Assembly: GCF_030272615.1 (NCBI RefSeq)
Contig: NC_081413.1
Span: 142,201,872 to 142,265,871 of the forward strand
Direction: 5' to 3'
DNA length: 64,000 nt
Source: Cryptomeria japonica
Lineage: Eukaryota; Streptophyta; Pinopsida; Cupressales; Cupressaceae
Shown in pieces: positions 35,953-49,781 of this stretch. The position numbers were made by a program, and so were the translations under genes. The notes under the pieces were generated by a model. That model worked only from the letters and a program-made list of their open reading frames with translations. It had not been told where the DNA came from and did not search any database. The stretch's first letter is position 1. Each line of letters begins with the position of its first letter.

Positions 35953-37241
35953 TGTAAAGCGAAAAATCGTGATCGAACCCTAGTTGCTCTCCCCTCTTCC
36001 AACTCCAAGGAGAGAGAAGGGAGATTCACTAGGGTTGATGGTTTTCACTTAGGGGAGAGACTTTACATTCAAAAGAGGGGTTGAAACCCACAAGATCCAA
36101 TCCCACGCAATGCAAGATTGGATGCTAAATGTGTTTCAAGGGTTAAGAAAGCAAGGCTACCCTCTTTTGTAAAGAATGTTGATAGAAGAATTAAGCTAGG
36201 AATGCATAGAAAGTGACAAAGATTCGCTTATAAACTGAGATAGGGATATAGGATGAAGCTGCGGACTTGGAATTAGCAGTAAAATGTCGATACGGCACTG
36301 TCCTGCAAATTTGAGCAAAAGTTGTCAGGACGATGGCGCCCGAGCACCACGGTCCTCCGAAAAATCCGCGAAACGAAGGGGGATCTGTTCGTCTCTGCAC
36401 AAGGATTCCAGATCTTCAATTTCAGCTGCGTACCTGCAACCTGCACACAGAAAAACGAAGACGATTGGGGGGTTAGGGATTAGGGGTTTGCCTTTAGGTC
36501 AAACCCCGGTTTTGGAATTAACCAAGAAATGAGCAAGTGTTGTAAATGTAAATAACTGTAAAACAAGTACTAATACCTTGTTCTAAGGATGTTTGTATCC
36601 TTATGTGCGAAGGTATAGATGTTGTATGTTGTATGTTGTATGTTGTATGTTGTATGTTGTATGTTGTATGTAGTATGTAGTAAGTGATCTCCTCTTCAAT
36701 GGTTGAATCCTTGTCTTGAATGCAACACTTAGCTTTGAATGGAGACTTGGAATGAATGCTTGAATGTTTGAATGCTTGAATGCTTGAGTATAGTTTCCAC
36801 GCTTTGTACACATATGACCTTCTTACCCAAATGGGAGAGGAAAATGTAGTTTATATACTTGCCAATTAGGGTTAAAAGACTGATTTTCCCGACCTTAGGC
36901 CGACTAGGAAAGACAATTTTCCAATTTGCAAAAATAAAGACCCGAAGTCCAAAAGAGACCGGGCCCAAAATAGGACCCAGGGACCAGGGCGCTGGGCGCC
37001 ATGGTCCTGGGGGACCAGGGTGCTAGGTGCCCTGGTCCTGAAGGACCAGGGCACTGGGCGCTCTGGTCCCACCTCCCGGGATAGCAGGGTGCAAAGGAGG
37101 TTCAGGCCAGGGTGCAAGAAAATGCAGTTTTTGGTGTCATAATCAGTTTTTGGGGTCTCCATTCAGGTTGCGTGTTGCGTCGCCATCGTGAAGACCGAAA
37201 TGCAGTCGAAATTGCAAGTGTCGCAATTTTAGGACGCTACA
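35953..37241 (-). repeat. 5' LTR of element F (1289 bp)
   Basis: Aligns end to end with 29336-30610. The 14-bp length difference equals two extra TATGTTG units (36618-36668). Substitutions by eye are about 25 transitions and 3 transversions. Confidence 0.93.
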
Positions 37242-37246
37242 GGGAA

Positions 37247-37700
37247 ATAAACACATGACAGAAGATAGAGCAAAAGAGGGATCTACCAACAGTGGGCGGG
37301 GCAACATGACGTGCACTAGAGGATGTTTGCATGCTACGTGTTGCCGACATTGCAGTCGGCAATATAGGTGAGGGTGACCTCTGATGAGGTGGCGTCGGCA
37401 TTTGCACAGTAACATTGATAGCACCTAAACAATAATACATTAAATACATCAAACATTAAATATATGAAAAGTGCAAGAATTGTAAACAAGGATGAACCTT
37501 TATTTTGAAAATTCATAGTATCAAGTATGATGTGGTTTGGGTACTCAGAGTGATATGCCAGGCAAGTGATAATACAAGAAAATCATCATCACCTGATCCT
37601 ACAACACCCTGATCGTAGGAACAACTTTCATGAGGGCGGATAAATTGTTGTAAAAACAATACGTACATATTTAGTTAATGACATAAAAAGAGAATAAAAT
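37247..37700 (-). other. CACTA segment between two LTR elements
   Basis: Remnant of the CACTA second ORF: a minus-strand frame at 37450-37240 is Pro/Ser/His-rich (VQMPTPPHQRSPSP), typical of the variable N-terminus of TNPA-like proteins. The rest is AT-rich. GGGAA at the left and AAAAT at the right belong to the target duplications of F and E. Confidence 0.55.
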
Positions 37701-38453
37701 TGTACACACCTAAAATTGTCCAGTCTAATTAAATAAATATCTTTATTTATTTAATTACTTTAGCCTAATTCTTCTATTAATTAAATAAATCTTTATTTAT
37801 TTAATTAATTCATTTATCCTCTTCTAGCCTTATTTCTCATTTAAATAAATACATTTATTTATTTAAATTATCCTTTTCCTAAATTAAATAAATATTTTTA
37901 TTTATTTAATTATCCCACTTCTTCTATTAATTAAATAAATCTTTATTTATTTAATCAATTCATTAACCTTTTCTACCCATGACACATGTCATTCATATCT
38001 TAATTCCTACACTACCTACCCCTTTCATTATTTTATTATTTCTTTTACCTACCCTCTAATCATAGCCGACCTCCTTTTACACCTCTCAATCTTATCCCTC
38101 CATTTCATATAGTGTCTTCTATATAAGGAGATGCTTCCTTCATTATCAAACCCTAATGAAAGATCTTAAGGACTTGACTACACTACGATCCTACTTACAA
38201 CCACATTCCGTTCTTTGTTGAGCTCTTGTGCACATAAAATCTGAGAGCAAATATATCAAGCAAGATCAATGGAGATCCAAACCCTATTGGACATGTGATG
38301 GTATAATCTTTGTGATTTCATTTGATTTACATTGTCTTAGGTAATCTTCATATGTTATGGTGGATCTTTGTTGTTGTTAGGCTAGGGTTTTGTGGTTGAA
38401 TCTATTTAGCCTTTCAATATTGTTATTATTGTTATCCATTTTCACCATATACA
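37701..38453 (+). repeat. 5' LTR of element E (753 bp)
   Basis: TGTACACACC to CCATATACA. The first 250 bp are AT-rich repeats of ATTAATTAAATAAAT type. CTTCTATTAATTAAATAAAT occurs twice exactly 150 bp apart (37771, 37921). Confidence 0.95.
38120..38127 (+). promoter_or_regulatory. TATA box in E LTR
   Basis: TATATAAG in the middle of the LTR, conserved in the 3' copy near 53250. It is the likely start of genomic RNA transcription about 30 bp downstream. Confidence 0.55.
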
Positions 38454-38475
38454 TTTTGGCACGCCCAGTGGGACT
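38454..38475 (+). promoter_or_regulatory. element E primer binding site
   Basis: TTTTGGCACGCCCAGTGGGAC directly follows the LTR. TGGCACGCCCAGTGGGAC has the form of plant gypsy primer sites; the tRNA is not identified. Confidence 0.7.
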
Positions 38476-40571
38476 CTTTTCCCTTTTGCATTTAACATCC
38501 TTGTTGCATATTTTGTATTTTGAAGTTGCAGATCTGATGTTTTCGGCAGCATTTTTGATATTTTTGCGTCTGCGCACTTTCGAATTGTGTTTTTGATTTT
38601 CTGGCACGTCTGCAACATCTGGAATCATGTCTGTGTTACTAGCAATATTTTATTTTGTAGGTTCTAGGAAAGCGCGTTTATGTTATAAAATCGTTTCTGC
38701 GTTAATTTTAGCCACGTCTGTGACCAGAAGTCGTGTCTGCGTTCTGTAGTCATGTCTGTGCCTCATAGAACCACATCTGTGTCACAAAGTCACGTCTGTG
38801 TTGAGGGTAATCGCGTCTGTGTTCACCAGTTTCAAATTTTGGATTTTTATTGATTCAGTTTTCGGATTTTGCATTTATGGTTGCAGATTTAGTTTATTTT
38901 GAGCTAACATTTTCAGATCTAGCTAACGAAATTGGTGCAGCTTGTCTTGAAAGCTAAATCATTTGGTTGAAGGCCCCTATTTTCACAAAGTCTTTTGGGT
39001 TTAAAATTTACCTAACTTGTGTGCTTGCAGGAAGGGGTGATTATTTGAAACAATCCAAACTACTAATAAATCTTTGTTGCAGGTCCTTGGCAAGGATTTT
39101 TGGAATTTTTATTGTGTGCCTTATTTTCATAGACTAGCAAACACTTCAATTGGTGCACTAAAATTGAATCATTGTCTTTTGTGTCTTGAGCAATAGGCTC
39201 TTTTTGTTTAATCTTTAGAGGGCCTGTCTTCCTGTGTGGTCATTAGGACTACTAGTGAGAAGAGAACGACCCAAGTGGTAGTGAGGAAAACCCACCTCTT
39301 CCGAACCACTATAAACAAATGTATTCATGGTGAAAACTATGAATAACATGTGCTGATTAGTTCATACCGACACTATGTCTCCCCATAAACCCGTTTGATC
39401 AAATTTATTTGATCAGTTATAGGGCGTAACCCCTACCGGCTGGGAGCCTTCTGTATTTACAGAGCTGAAAGTGCCGCATGTATGGCCACACAAGCGGATG
39501 CCCTTACTAGCACCTTTTTGTTTTAGATGCCCAAATCCTTCTAGTTGTTGGGGCAGGAGGTCGGACCTTTGGTAGCGACCCACACACATACGGTTCTTAG
39601 TAGAGATACAACAACTGTTGTCTTGGCCAGCCATAAGAATTGTGCTTGACTTATTTTAAACATTCAAACATTCAAGACCAAACAGCAAAACATTGTGTCT
39701 TTTGTGTCTTCAAGTGTATGCAAAATAATTTTACATCAAACAACACACTTTTCTTGGAGTCATTTTGAGTCTAAACACTTGCAAACATTGAGTCCTCATC
39801 AACACTATGTCCTCTTGTCATGAAAAACAGTCAAATAGTCAGATTTGGTCATAACAAAAACAACTTCACAGATTGGAAAAATTGCACAAATTTTGCAGAA
39901 ACGCGTCTGTGTCTGACATAATAGTGTCTGTGTTTTATAACCGTGTCTGTGAAGGGTAGAATCTCGTCTGTGTTCCCAGAATAAACATTACACTTTACAA
40001 AAAAGTCTCAGAAGCACGTCTGTGTTGAACAGAGCCACATCTATGTCAGGAAACCATGTTTGTGAAGTATACAGGCGCGTCTGTGTCCAGAATTGAAAAA
40101 CTGTTACAATCTAGCAAACCAACACAGTCAGTTTCGGAATTCTTGAGCTTCCTAGGTCATTTCTCCAAGGTTTCATTTAGCAGTCAACCTGTCCTTGGGT
40201 CTCACAAAGTCCATCATTGCTTCACATCTCACATTACATTCACATTTGTCTAAACTTGAGTCAAAAGGTCACTTGCTTGTCCTCATCATACTTTGTCAAC
40301 ACACTACATACAACAACATTTTGCTAAGTGGTCCCTCATCAAGGTTTCTTACCTTTGGGTCTCATTTGGTCTTACTTAGAGTCAAGGTCAACTTACCTCA
40401 TCAAGAGAAACTATCCTCTCTTTAGAAGTCACACCTACTCTACTACATACATACTTGGTCTTACACTTTGGACATTGCAAGTACACCTCAGATTCATTCC
40501 ATCCAACCCTTGGTCTTCCATACTTTTTCCATTTTCATCTAGTCTCACACATCTTAGTCAATACCTAGTTC
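38476..40571 (+). other. element E leader with CGTCTGTG clusters
   Basis: A 2.1-kb stretch without convincing coding sequence. Two clusters (38620-38830 and 39900-40085) hold about eight copies each of CGTCTGTG or one-base variants, spaced about 20 bp. The same motif appears inverted at 52190-52460. Confidence 0.75.
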
Positions 40572-43500
40572 ATGGTTGAAACCCGCCTTCAAAAATCTAG
40601 GAGAGAAACTAAAGAGGCTCAAGAGTCCGCAAACATGAGTGTCTATGAGTATGAGAATGATATCTTTTTCAATTCTGATTATACTACATTACTTGACATG
40701 GATGCCTATAGAAACATTCCAAATGTTGAGAACATGGACACTGCAAACAATAATGCTACACACAATGACAATATGGACAACTTTTCCGTACATTCAGTAG
40801 ATGTGGAAGAATCCATTATGAATCCCCATTTCAATCGATTGGTTGAGGAAATAATGAGGAGGGATAGACAATACTTCTTACAAATGATGGCACAAAGTGG
40901 AGCCAAGATACCTCATGATTTTGACATGTCTCAAATAATGGAAAATCGACCGTTGCAACAACCTCACTCCAACATGGATCAAAGGAGGCCTAATAGTGGA
41001 GGCAACAGAGGACCACATAGGGTACCTGAATCACCATCATCTTTGCTTCAAAAACCAAAGGTCCCACATACACATGGTCAAGCATATGATACTCACCTTC
41101 GTAGACCATTATGGAAGTCTTATGCAGACAGATATGCTCAATCACATACCAATGCTAAGGATCAACCACCAAAGCAATTGGATATTCAAGGGCATGCTCA
41201 AAATTTGGACACAAGGAAACCCCGTGTCAAATTTGGGGGCAACACATTAGAACATGACATGCCTATAGAGTATGGTATACATGCACAAAATAGATATGGT
41301 GTTCCTCAACATGAATCTATACCAAGTGGTCCATATATACATCATCACTATAGACCTCCTCCATATGAACATGTGTATGATCAATATCATCCATATATGC
41401 AACATGCTCCTCCTCCAATTGGTGCCTCAAGCATGGGGTATGGTCCAAGAAGTTGATCTCCACCTAAAAGCAATTTGGAGCAACAAATCAGGGACTTACA
41501 AAAGAAAATGGAGGACATAAATACACCAAAGCCAACATACACAATGAGAGACATATGTCCTTATCCATTTGACAAGAGCACTCCAATGCCTCCATTTCCT
41601 ACACACTTTGTGATGCCTAAATTTGATAAGTATAGAGGAAAAGGGGATCCTAAGGCACACATAAGACAATTTTTCACAGCTTGCATTGAGGTAGCAGCAG
41701 AAGAGACATATTTGATGAGATTATTCCCACAAAGCCTAGATGATCAAGCTATGGAATGGTTCTCCCAACTTCCACCTGGTATTAAGTCATGGGGTGACTT
41801 AGCAGAGGCATTTATTCAACATTTCTCCTACAACATAGAGACAGACATATCAGTCACTACACTGTGCAACACCAAGCAAAAAGAGGGAGAGTCTTTTGCA
41901 TCATTTTTACAAAGATGGAGAAATCTAGCTAGCAGATGCTCTTGTGAAATTCCACAAAAACAAATGGTAGAGATGTTCACCCAGAATGTTAACAAAGACA
42001 TTGGCTATGATCTAAGAAAAGCTTGTTTGTCCACCTTCAAGGACGCTATTGAAAAAGGCTTAGCGACAGAAAAGGTCCTAATTGAACAAGGAGTCATCAA
42101 GATATTCAAGGAAAACAAAGATGACTTTAAAGGAAAAGACAAGCCAAGATTTTGGAATAAAAACAAGAACACAGTCAATGATGGTGTTGTTGATGCCAAC
42201 ATAGTGCGACCCAAATTCATCTTTTCGGGATCAAGTTCTACAAACAATCAAGTGAATACTCAAACAACTTCCAGATCATGATGGAAGTATACTCCATTGG
42301 GAGAACCACTTGAGTCAATCTTCAAGAAGCTTGTGGCAAACAAGGTAATCACAATTCCAGATTTTCCTCCATATGAACCAAAGGTTAAACCAAATTGGTG
42401 GAATGATGATGAGTATTGTGAATTTCATAAGAGAAAGGGTCATAAGATAGGAAATTGTCATCGATTGAAGAACATCATACAAGATCTCATTGATAGAGGT
42501 GACATTGAGATTGAAGGACATTCCTCCAATCAAGAACATGAGATGTTTAAGGAACCATTCCCAAAACATGACAAGGGAAAAGCTAAAGCCACAGAGGATC
42601 AAACCAACTATACCAGAGCATCTTACAAATATGACTCAACCATCAATCACATCTCGATCGACAATTATGTCTCTACCATTATCATCAAGGACAAAGCATC
42701 TGAGAATTCTACTCGGAGACCCAGGATTGTCCTAAAAGGTGTTGGATCTTCTTCTGAACCTACCTCTGAATGTCATGTCACAACTTGTCGAGGTAAAATC
42801 ACTTTGCAAGGTGCTCCAACTAAAAACACCACTTCTTCATCAGCCAAATCTGAGTATGACCTTGTAGAATAGTTAGGGAAGACACCCGTTCTCATCTCCA
42901 TCCTTGAGCTATTACGCATATCTCCCGCACATAAAGCCATTCTTGACAAAATCCTAAGAGATACTGCTATTCCTACTAATCTGAACGTGGACCAGTTTCA
43001 AGCCATGGTGGGATACCTTTCCATTCCACACTCCCTTACTTTCACAGAAGCTGATGACGCCTTCGTAAGTCAGCCACATAATGCACCACTACACGTTGAA
43101 GCCTTCATACACAAACATAGAATCAAACGAGTCTTGATAGATGGAGGAGCTAGTCTAAACATTTGTAAATTGAGCACTATTAAACAATTGGGATATTTCG
43201 ACAAAGCTGTGAATTCTACAAATCAAATCACCATCAAGGCATATGATGATGAAGAACGTTCATCCAAGGGTACAGTCACCTTGCCTCTCAGAGTTGGGCT
43301 AGTTACAAAGGATGTGGTTTGTCAAGTCTTGGATCTAGATCTCACTTATAACATATTTCTAGGACGTCCTTGGATTCATGAAATGAGGGTAGTCCCATCC
43401 ACATATCACCAATGCATTAAGTTTCCTCATAATGGAGTGGAAGTAACAGTTAACGGCGATCCTAATCCATTCATATACTGCAATAACCTGAAATCAAAGA

Positions 43501-43607
43501 CCGAGACCATCATTCCCAGTAATCGTGAGGTTGTTCCTTCGTCAGCATACATTGATCCTGAGTCGTTAAAACCTTCAGCATCAAAACAAGGGCATGGGGG
43601 AATATAA
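40572..43607 (+). pseudogene. element E gag-protease ORF
   Basis: ATG 40572 (MVETRLQKSRRETK). One frame with stops TGA 41454, TGA 42279 and TAG 42870, all fitting C-to-T at Arg or Gln codons, then terminal TAA 43605. Domains: a His/Pro-rich N-terminal part, Retrotrans_gag (GKGDPKAHIRQFF near 41637; AMEWFSQLP), a CX2HX4HX4C knuckle (CEFHKRKGHKIGNC near 42418), and an aspartic protease with VLIDGGASLNIC near 43132 and FLGRPWIH near 43357. Gag builds the particle and the protease would cleave the products. Confidence 0.92.
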
Positions 43608-43638
43608 TTTAAATTAGACCATGTACTTATGACAAGTC

Positions 43639-46600
43639 ATGAGTTCCCCAAAAGAATATGGAAGACCACATCCTAACAAGCAAGTATCCATCATGATACT
43701 CAAATGGGACCCTACTACCTTTCAAAGATGGGGTGAACTAGAAGAGGAAGATTTATACAAAATGCTTTTCAGAGACAAGGAAGACGACACACAAGATCAC
43801 ATTAGTCTACCATGTGAGAAATATGGCAAAGGCTTCAAAATTCTACAAAAATTTGGGTATGATGGAAAAAGCCCTCTAGGGTTACGAAAGGAAGGCATCA
43901 TTGAACCTTTGCAACTTGAATTGACTTTCAAAAAGGAATGCTCGAAAGGACTTGGTTTCTTAACTTCAAAGGTCCACACCCAAAGGACAGAAGAAGCCTT
44001 ACAAATCAAAACTGCCAAAATTCAACAAGAGGATTGCTATTCCACAGATTTCAACGAATGGGAATTGGGTTCCGACAAGTCTTCCAGTGACTACAAGCTC
44101 ACCGAGATATTCAGAGAGCCAGATGAACCAACAGAAGAAGAGGAATTTTATAACAAGTTCAGAGTTGGTCAAGAAACAACCCATGAGGATTCCACACAGT
44201 CCTTGTCTCAAGGTTCTAGGTTGAAATCACATAGAATGAGAACACCTGTCCCAGAATGCGCTACTAGTGATGATAATTTGGATTCGCTTGCGATCGAGAC
44301 TGATGAGGAGAGTGCCATCAATGACCTCGATAATTACCTTGACATACCCGAATATAAATGCATCTTCACTCTTAGCCCCGTTAACTTCGAAGACATTAAC
44401 GACCTTCCCCTTGTTCACCACCAACTCATTGACTGGGATCATGAAGGACCTGCACAGTTTGACACATTCCAAAATGATGAAGCTTTTATTGACTATGTGG
44501 GGATATGAGATGATCTTCCTCCTGGAGACCATAAAGCGGGATACACTATAGAACTCAATAGCGTGGCATATTTTGGTGAGGGTGTCGGACCTTTCAGTCA
44601 CAAAAATATGAAAATAAGAACAAATCAAGGGTCTTATGGTGAAAACCACACTGTGGTGCTATCTGACCCCAAAAAAGTAAAAAGAAAGGACGTATCTGAG
44701 GGCGAAAACCTCTCTGAGGCACCCAAAGATGGAAGGCTCGACATTCTCCCAGCATCATATGAGGAAAAGTCATCCATGTTGGTAGAGGAGACTATCAAAA
44801 CAAACATTGGTACAGAAGAGGTTCCACACAACATATTCCTAGCTCAATCATTGATAGAGTCTGAAAGGTCAAAATTCATAAGTTTCTTCAAAGAACGACA
44901 AATCAACTTTGTCTGGTCATACACTGATATGCCTGGACTGGATCCGGATTTGGTAATGCATCATTTGACAGTCAAACCGGGGGCAAAACTAGTAAAACAA
45001 AAATTAAGAAAAATGCATCCACAAGTGGCATTACTAGTCAAAGCAGGACTTGAGAAGTTATTGGATGTCGGATTCATACGCCCAATCGATTATCCCGAAT
45101 GGATCTCCAACTTAGTACCTATCAGTAAACTAGATCACAGCATTAGAATTTGCACAGATTTCAGAGACATCAACAAAGCTTGTCCAAAGGATGACTTCCC
45201 ATTATCAAATATTGACTTGATTGTTGATCTCATAGTAGGTCATGAAATGTTATCATTGATGGATGGATTCTTTGGTTATAATCAAATAAGGATCACGCCC
45301 GAGGATCAACACAAAACATCATTTACTTGTCCATGGGGAACTTTTTGCTGGAACGTCATGCCTTTCGGGCTAAAGAATGCAGGTGCTACATATCAAAGAG
45401 CCATGACTACTATCTTTCATGATCTCATGCATGTAACCGTGGAAGATTATGTTGACGACCTCTTGGGAAAATCAATAGATAGAAATACACATTTGGACAT
45501 ACTTTCAGTCGTCTTTGATCGGTTGGAAAAATACAAAGTAAGATTAAACCCCAAGAAATGTGTCTTTGGAGTAACCTTCGGGAAGCTCCTAGGATTCATT
45601 GTATCCAAAAGAGGAATTGAAGCTGATCCAGCAAAGGTCAAGGCCATCTTGGAGATGCAACCACCAAGAAATATCAGTCAACTTTGATCATTACAAGGCA
45701 GACTCCAGTCCATCCAAAGATTCATAGCACAACTTGCAGATAAGTGTAATCCTTTTCAACACTTGCTACATAAAAACATCAAATTCAAATGGAATGATAA
45801 CTGTCAACAGGCTTTCCAGATGCTCAAGGATTATCTTCTAAATCCGCCAGTTCTGATGCCACCAGTTCCAGATCAACCACTGTTACTATACATATCAGCT
45901 ACTCCAACATCACTGGGGGCACTCTTAGCACAACAAATTGCTGAGGGCAAAGAAAAAGCAGTATACTATATCAGTCGCACATTGGTGGGATATGAGCTAA
46001 ACTACACACCAATTGAGCGTGCATGTCTCACCATGGTCTTTGCTTCACAGAAATTATGACATTACATGCTTACTCATAAGACTAAGTTAGTTGCATGGAT
46101 AGACCCATTGAAATACCTTCTCAATAAAGCAACACTTACTGGGCGACTGGCCAAATGGGTAATGATCCTGAGTGAATTTGACATCGAGTATGTGGATAGA
46201 AAAGCAATAAAAGGACAAGCCATCATAGATCAATTAGCAGATGCTCCCATGATAGATGATGTTCCTCTAAGTTCAGAATTTCCAGATGAATCCATTTTGA
46301 CAATGTCACATGCAAAGCCATGGCAACTGTACTTCGACGGCTCATACACACAGCATGGGGTAGGAGCTGACATCCTCTTTATAACTCCTCAAGGGTATTC
46401 CATACCAAAATCATACCGCTTATCATTTCCTTGCACTAACAATATAGCGGAATATGAGGCATTAACAACAAGATTACAAATTGCAGTTCAATGGAAGATC
46501 TAGGAACTTCATGTTTTTGGGGACTCCCAACTTGTCATCCGTCAAGCAACTGATGATTACCAAACAAAAGATGAAAAATTAATGCCTTATAAACAAATGG

Positions 46601-48068
46601 TGGATGACCTAAAACAACACTTCACAAAGATAGACTTTGAGTAGATACCAAGACAACAGAATCACGCCGCAGATGCCATGGCTACAATTGCTTCCCTGAT
46701 TGATTTACCTCCAAATGAGACCCACTATGAGTTCTTGGTGGATAACCTTTTGGTTCCTTCATATGAGATCATGCCTACTAAGACGATATGTGTTGTCGGT
46801 CCCGAATCCTAGTTATATCGTTCCATTTTCACATACATACGTGACAATACTCTACCTCCTGATCTATCAAATAACAAACATCGCACTTTCATTTGCCAAT
46901 CCTCTCGATATGTCATTTTAGCTGATATCCTATACCGGCAAGGTCTAGATGGCACTCTTCTTAGATGTTTAGAAAGTGACGAAGCTCAGATTGCGTTATG
47001 GGAAGTGCATGAAGGGATATGTGGTCCACATGCTAGTGGTCCTACCTTGGCTAAGAAACTCATCGGGACTGGATATTATTGGCCCAATATGGAGAAAGAC
47101 TCATATCAATTTGTTAAGAAATGCAAGCAATGCCAAATTCATGGAGACCTCATACATGCACCAGCACAAGAACTTCAACCACTTGTGTCTTCTTGGCCCT
47201 TTTTCCAGTGGGGACTCGATCTCATAGGCAAGATTCACCCTCCTTCTTCCAATGGTCATAACTTCATTATCACTGCCACAGAGTATTTCACAAAATGGAT
47301 TGAAGTCGTGCCTCTCACACAAATCACAGGAAAATAGATTGCTACATTCATCCTCAACTATATCATTTGCGGATATGGTATTCCTGTTTCCATTATCACT
47401 GATAACGGGCGTCCCTTCAAAAATCAGGATGTTCGTGAACTCTGTGACTGCTTCCATATTTCCCATCGTTTCTCCACACCATATTACCCCCAAGGTAATG
47501 GCCAAGCTGAGGCGTCTAATAAAACAATCCTTAAAATCCTAAAGAAGATAGGAACGATACTAGTCGTAATTGGCATATCCAACTTAATCCTGCACTTTGG
47601 GCCTATCGCACAAGTGTCCGCACACCTACAGGAGCTACACCCTATTCACTTGTCTATGGCACTGAAGCTATCTTTCCTATTAAGGTCGAGCTACCCTCTT
47701 TACGGGTCTCTTTGCAAAACATCATCAGTGATGAAGACTATAGGGTCTCTCGCTTACAAGAGCTGGAACTATTGGATGAACTAAGACAAACTGCTTTTAA
47801 TCATCTCAAAGCTAACCAACAACGAATGAGTCGCAGCTACAATCACAAGGTCAAGCCTCGCACATTCGAGGTAGGTGATTTGGTTCTCATAGAAAATCCT
47901 AAAAATCAACAAGACAGAGAGAAGAAGGGCAAGTTTCAACCAAATTGGCTTGGTCCTTACATCATTACAGCAGCATATGGATCTGGGGCATATCAGCTCT
48001 CAACTATAGAAGGTGAATCTTTGGAGAATCCTATCAACAGCATGCACCTTCACAGGTTCTACACATAG
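43639..48068 (+). pseudogene. element E pol: G-patch, RT, two RNase H, integrase
   Basis: Separate frame from ATG 43639, 32 bp after gag-pro ends. Order: G-patch (YGKGFKILQKFGYDGKS near 43810); RT (FRDINKACPKDDFPL near 45163, YVDD near 45447); first RNase H (45763-46059); a second, archaeal-type RNase H (YFDGS near 46330, AEYEAL near 46450, FGDSQLV near 46514, AADAMA near 46668); integrase with an HHCC site (HEGICGPHASG near 47007; CKQCQIH) and DDE residues (GLDLIG, TDNGRPF near 47400, GNGQAEASNK near 47495); then a chromo-less C-terminal part. Stops: TGA 44506, 45685, 46057; TAG 46501, 46642, 46810, 47335; one frameshift near 47550. Not functional as it stands. Confidence 0.93.
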
Positions 48069-49781
48069 CTCTTTGGAATATCCTAATTCAAAAAATACTA
48101 AAAAATCAAAAATTTCAAAAATACAAAAAAAATTAAAAACAAAAAAATCGTTACTTGGTGAAAACCTGGCAAACAGGCACCTTGTGACAACAAAAAACAT
48201 TGAAAAATTGAAAAAAGTAAAGAGAAATAATTTCATCCAATGGTGAAAACCACTTTGGTGGCACCCTAGGCAAGTACCACGGTGAAAACTGGGTCACCAG
48301 CACCATGCGTAGAGACATTGCTCCTCCCTCCTCCAGGATTCACTTTCATCCTTTCACTTTGCACACACTCATGACCAATTCATCCATAATAAACTTACCC
48401 ATTCCCATCATGGCTTGTTATTGATCTACCCAAGATTGGTTAGCCATTCATAATAAACCTCCCTTTTCCCATCCCTTTCCATCCATAATAAATCAGATCC
48501 TATCTATGGCTAAGGCAAATCCTACGTCTAGTGATGGGTGTGGAACTGAGAACATGACATGTTTCGAGGAGTACAGTTTCTTCCAGCTTTCTTTAGTCTA
48601 TCCGTGCACAATCCACAATAAAGCAACATTTGCATCATAGATCCGCAATAAAGTTTCATCTTCTCCACAATAAAGTATCAGTTTCATGGATTCAATCAGT
48701 TTCAGATGAGACACAGTAGCAACAATGGGCTTCAACAAATCAAATCTTTCAACAAACTCAGACAACATTATGGTTCAGTGCTATCTATCCTTTTTGTGAA
48801 AGTAAACATTGTGACCACAATCAAATAAGACTTATACAAGTGACAAGAGACACTAAACTTGAGGACTACAGTGGATGTTGGTGTCAAGTCTTGGTTTTCT
48901 TTTGATTTCATCTTTTTGTGGTGACATGTCTTTTAGCTTTTCTGGGATGTCTCTGACTAGAGATTCTATCTCCAGGATGTCTTTGACTAGAAAGGTGAGG
49001 ATGGGGTATCATCACCTATTTGTATTTGTTGTTTGTGGATTGTCTCTTAGTAATGCTATGACTTATCCAAGGATATGAGGACACTGTGAGTCTAGTGTGA
49101 ACTGGGGCATTCCTTGTTTGTGACTGTCTTATTTCCATGCAAATAGGTACAATGACTTTCTGGGTCGAACATATGCCTCGATTGTCATAACCTACTTGCC
49201 ATAATAAAGCTCAATGATGATAACACACAAGAAGCTCTTTTACTTTCATATCTTCTGTCTTCCATCCCCCTTTCTTGATTGACTTCCATCATCCTTCTCG
49301 AATCTGCGTAGCCTGCTATAACATGACTGAGTATAATGACATACCAAAAATATTTGCATTTCATGTAGTTGCACCTGCATTACCACATATAAGCATCTCA
49401 TACATCATATAGATATCACAATTGCATCACATCCTGCACACAACACCTATTAGCATAATAATCATTTGCATTATCATATTCATTTGCATTACATACATTC
49501 ACATTTGCATCATGCATATACATATAAAACATAAAAGAGCAAAAATATCGTATTGCATCATATACATATTTGCATCCATATCATAAACATCACATAAGAA
49601 AATCTCATCACATAGGTACGCATGCATATAGCTACTACAAAGATGAAGCATCTCATATATATAATCATAAAAGTGTCATGATACAATGATGTCAAAATCA
49701 TATGGCTACAAAAGCACCTGTAGGTGTCTACATCATCATATAAAAATGGTATAATACTGATACATAGGGAGCCCTCTATGG
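48069..49781. other. element E, spacer between pol and antisense gene
   Basis: No gene seen. 48240-48320 has GGTGAAAAC repeats. 48480-48700 repeats TCCACAATAAAG-like words. 49370-49640 is loose repeats of CATTTGCAT and CATCACAT. It would hold the 3' ends of both convergent units. Confidence 0.55.

Larger units (their letters stand above)
29336..37241 (-). mobile_element. full-length LTR element F (7906 bp), non-autonomous gypsy, TSD GGGAA
   Basis: Two LTRs (29336-30610 and 35953-37241) flank a minus-strand gag-protease ORF; GGGAA stands on both sides (29331-29335 and 37242-37246). PBS and PPT are in place for minus orientation. Integrase, RT and RNase H are absent, so it moved with help from a relative. 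The LTRs differ by about 28 substitutions (about 2.2%), nearly all transitions, plus two 7-bp repeat units. It is inserted in the CACTA second ORF region. Confidence 0.93.

Noticed and set aside
39050-39640. Possible tRNA or short gene in the E leader (GC-richer stretch)
   Set aside because: No cloverleaf or conserved A/B boxes could be assembled; the minus ORF at 39413-39634 has no motif.
38454-40090. CRISPR-like array (motif spaced about 20 bp)
   Set aside because: The repeat is only about 8 bp and degenerate, spacers are not uniform, and the setting is a plant retroelement leader.
40706-40906. Minus-strand ORFs across element E gag and pol
   Set aside because: Shadows of the sense coding sequence without their own motifs, unlike the PMD gene.
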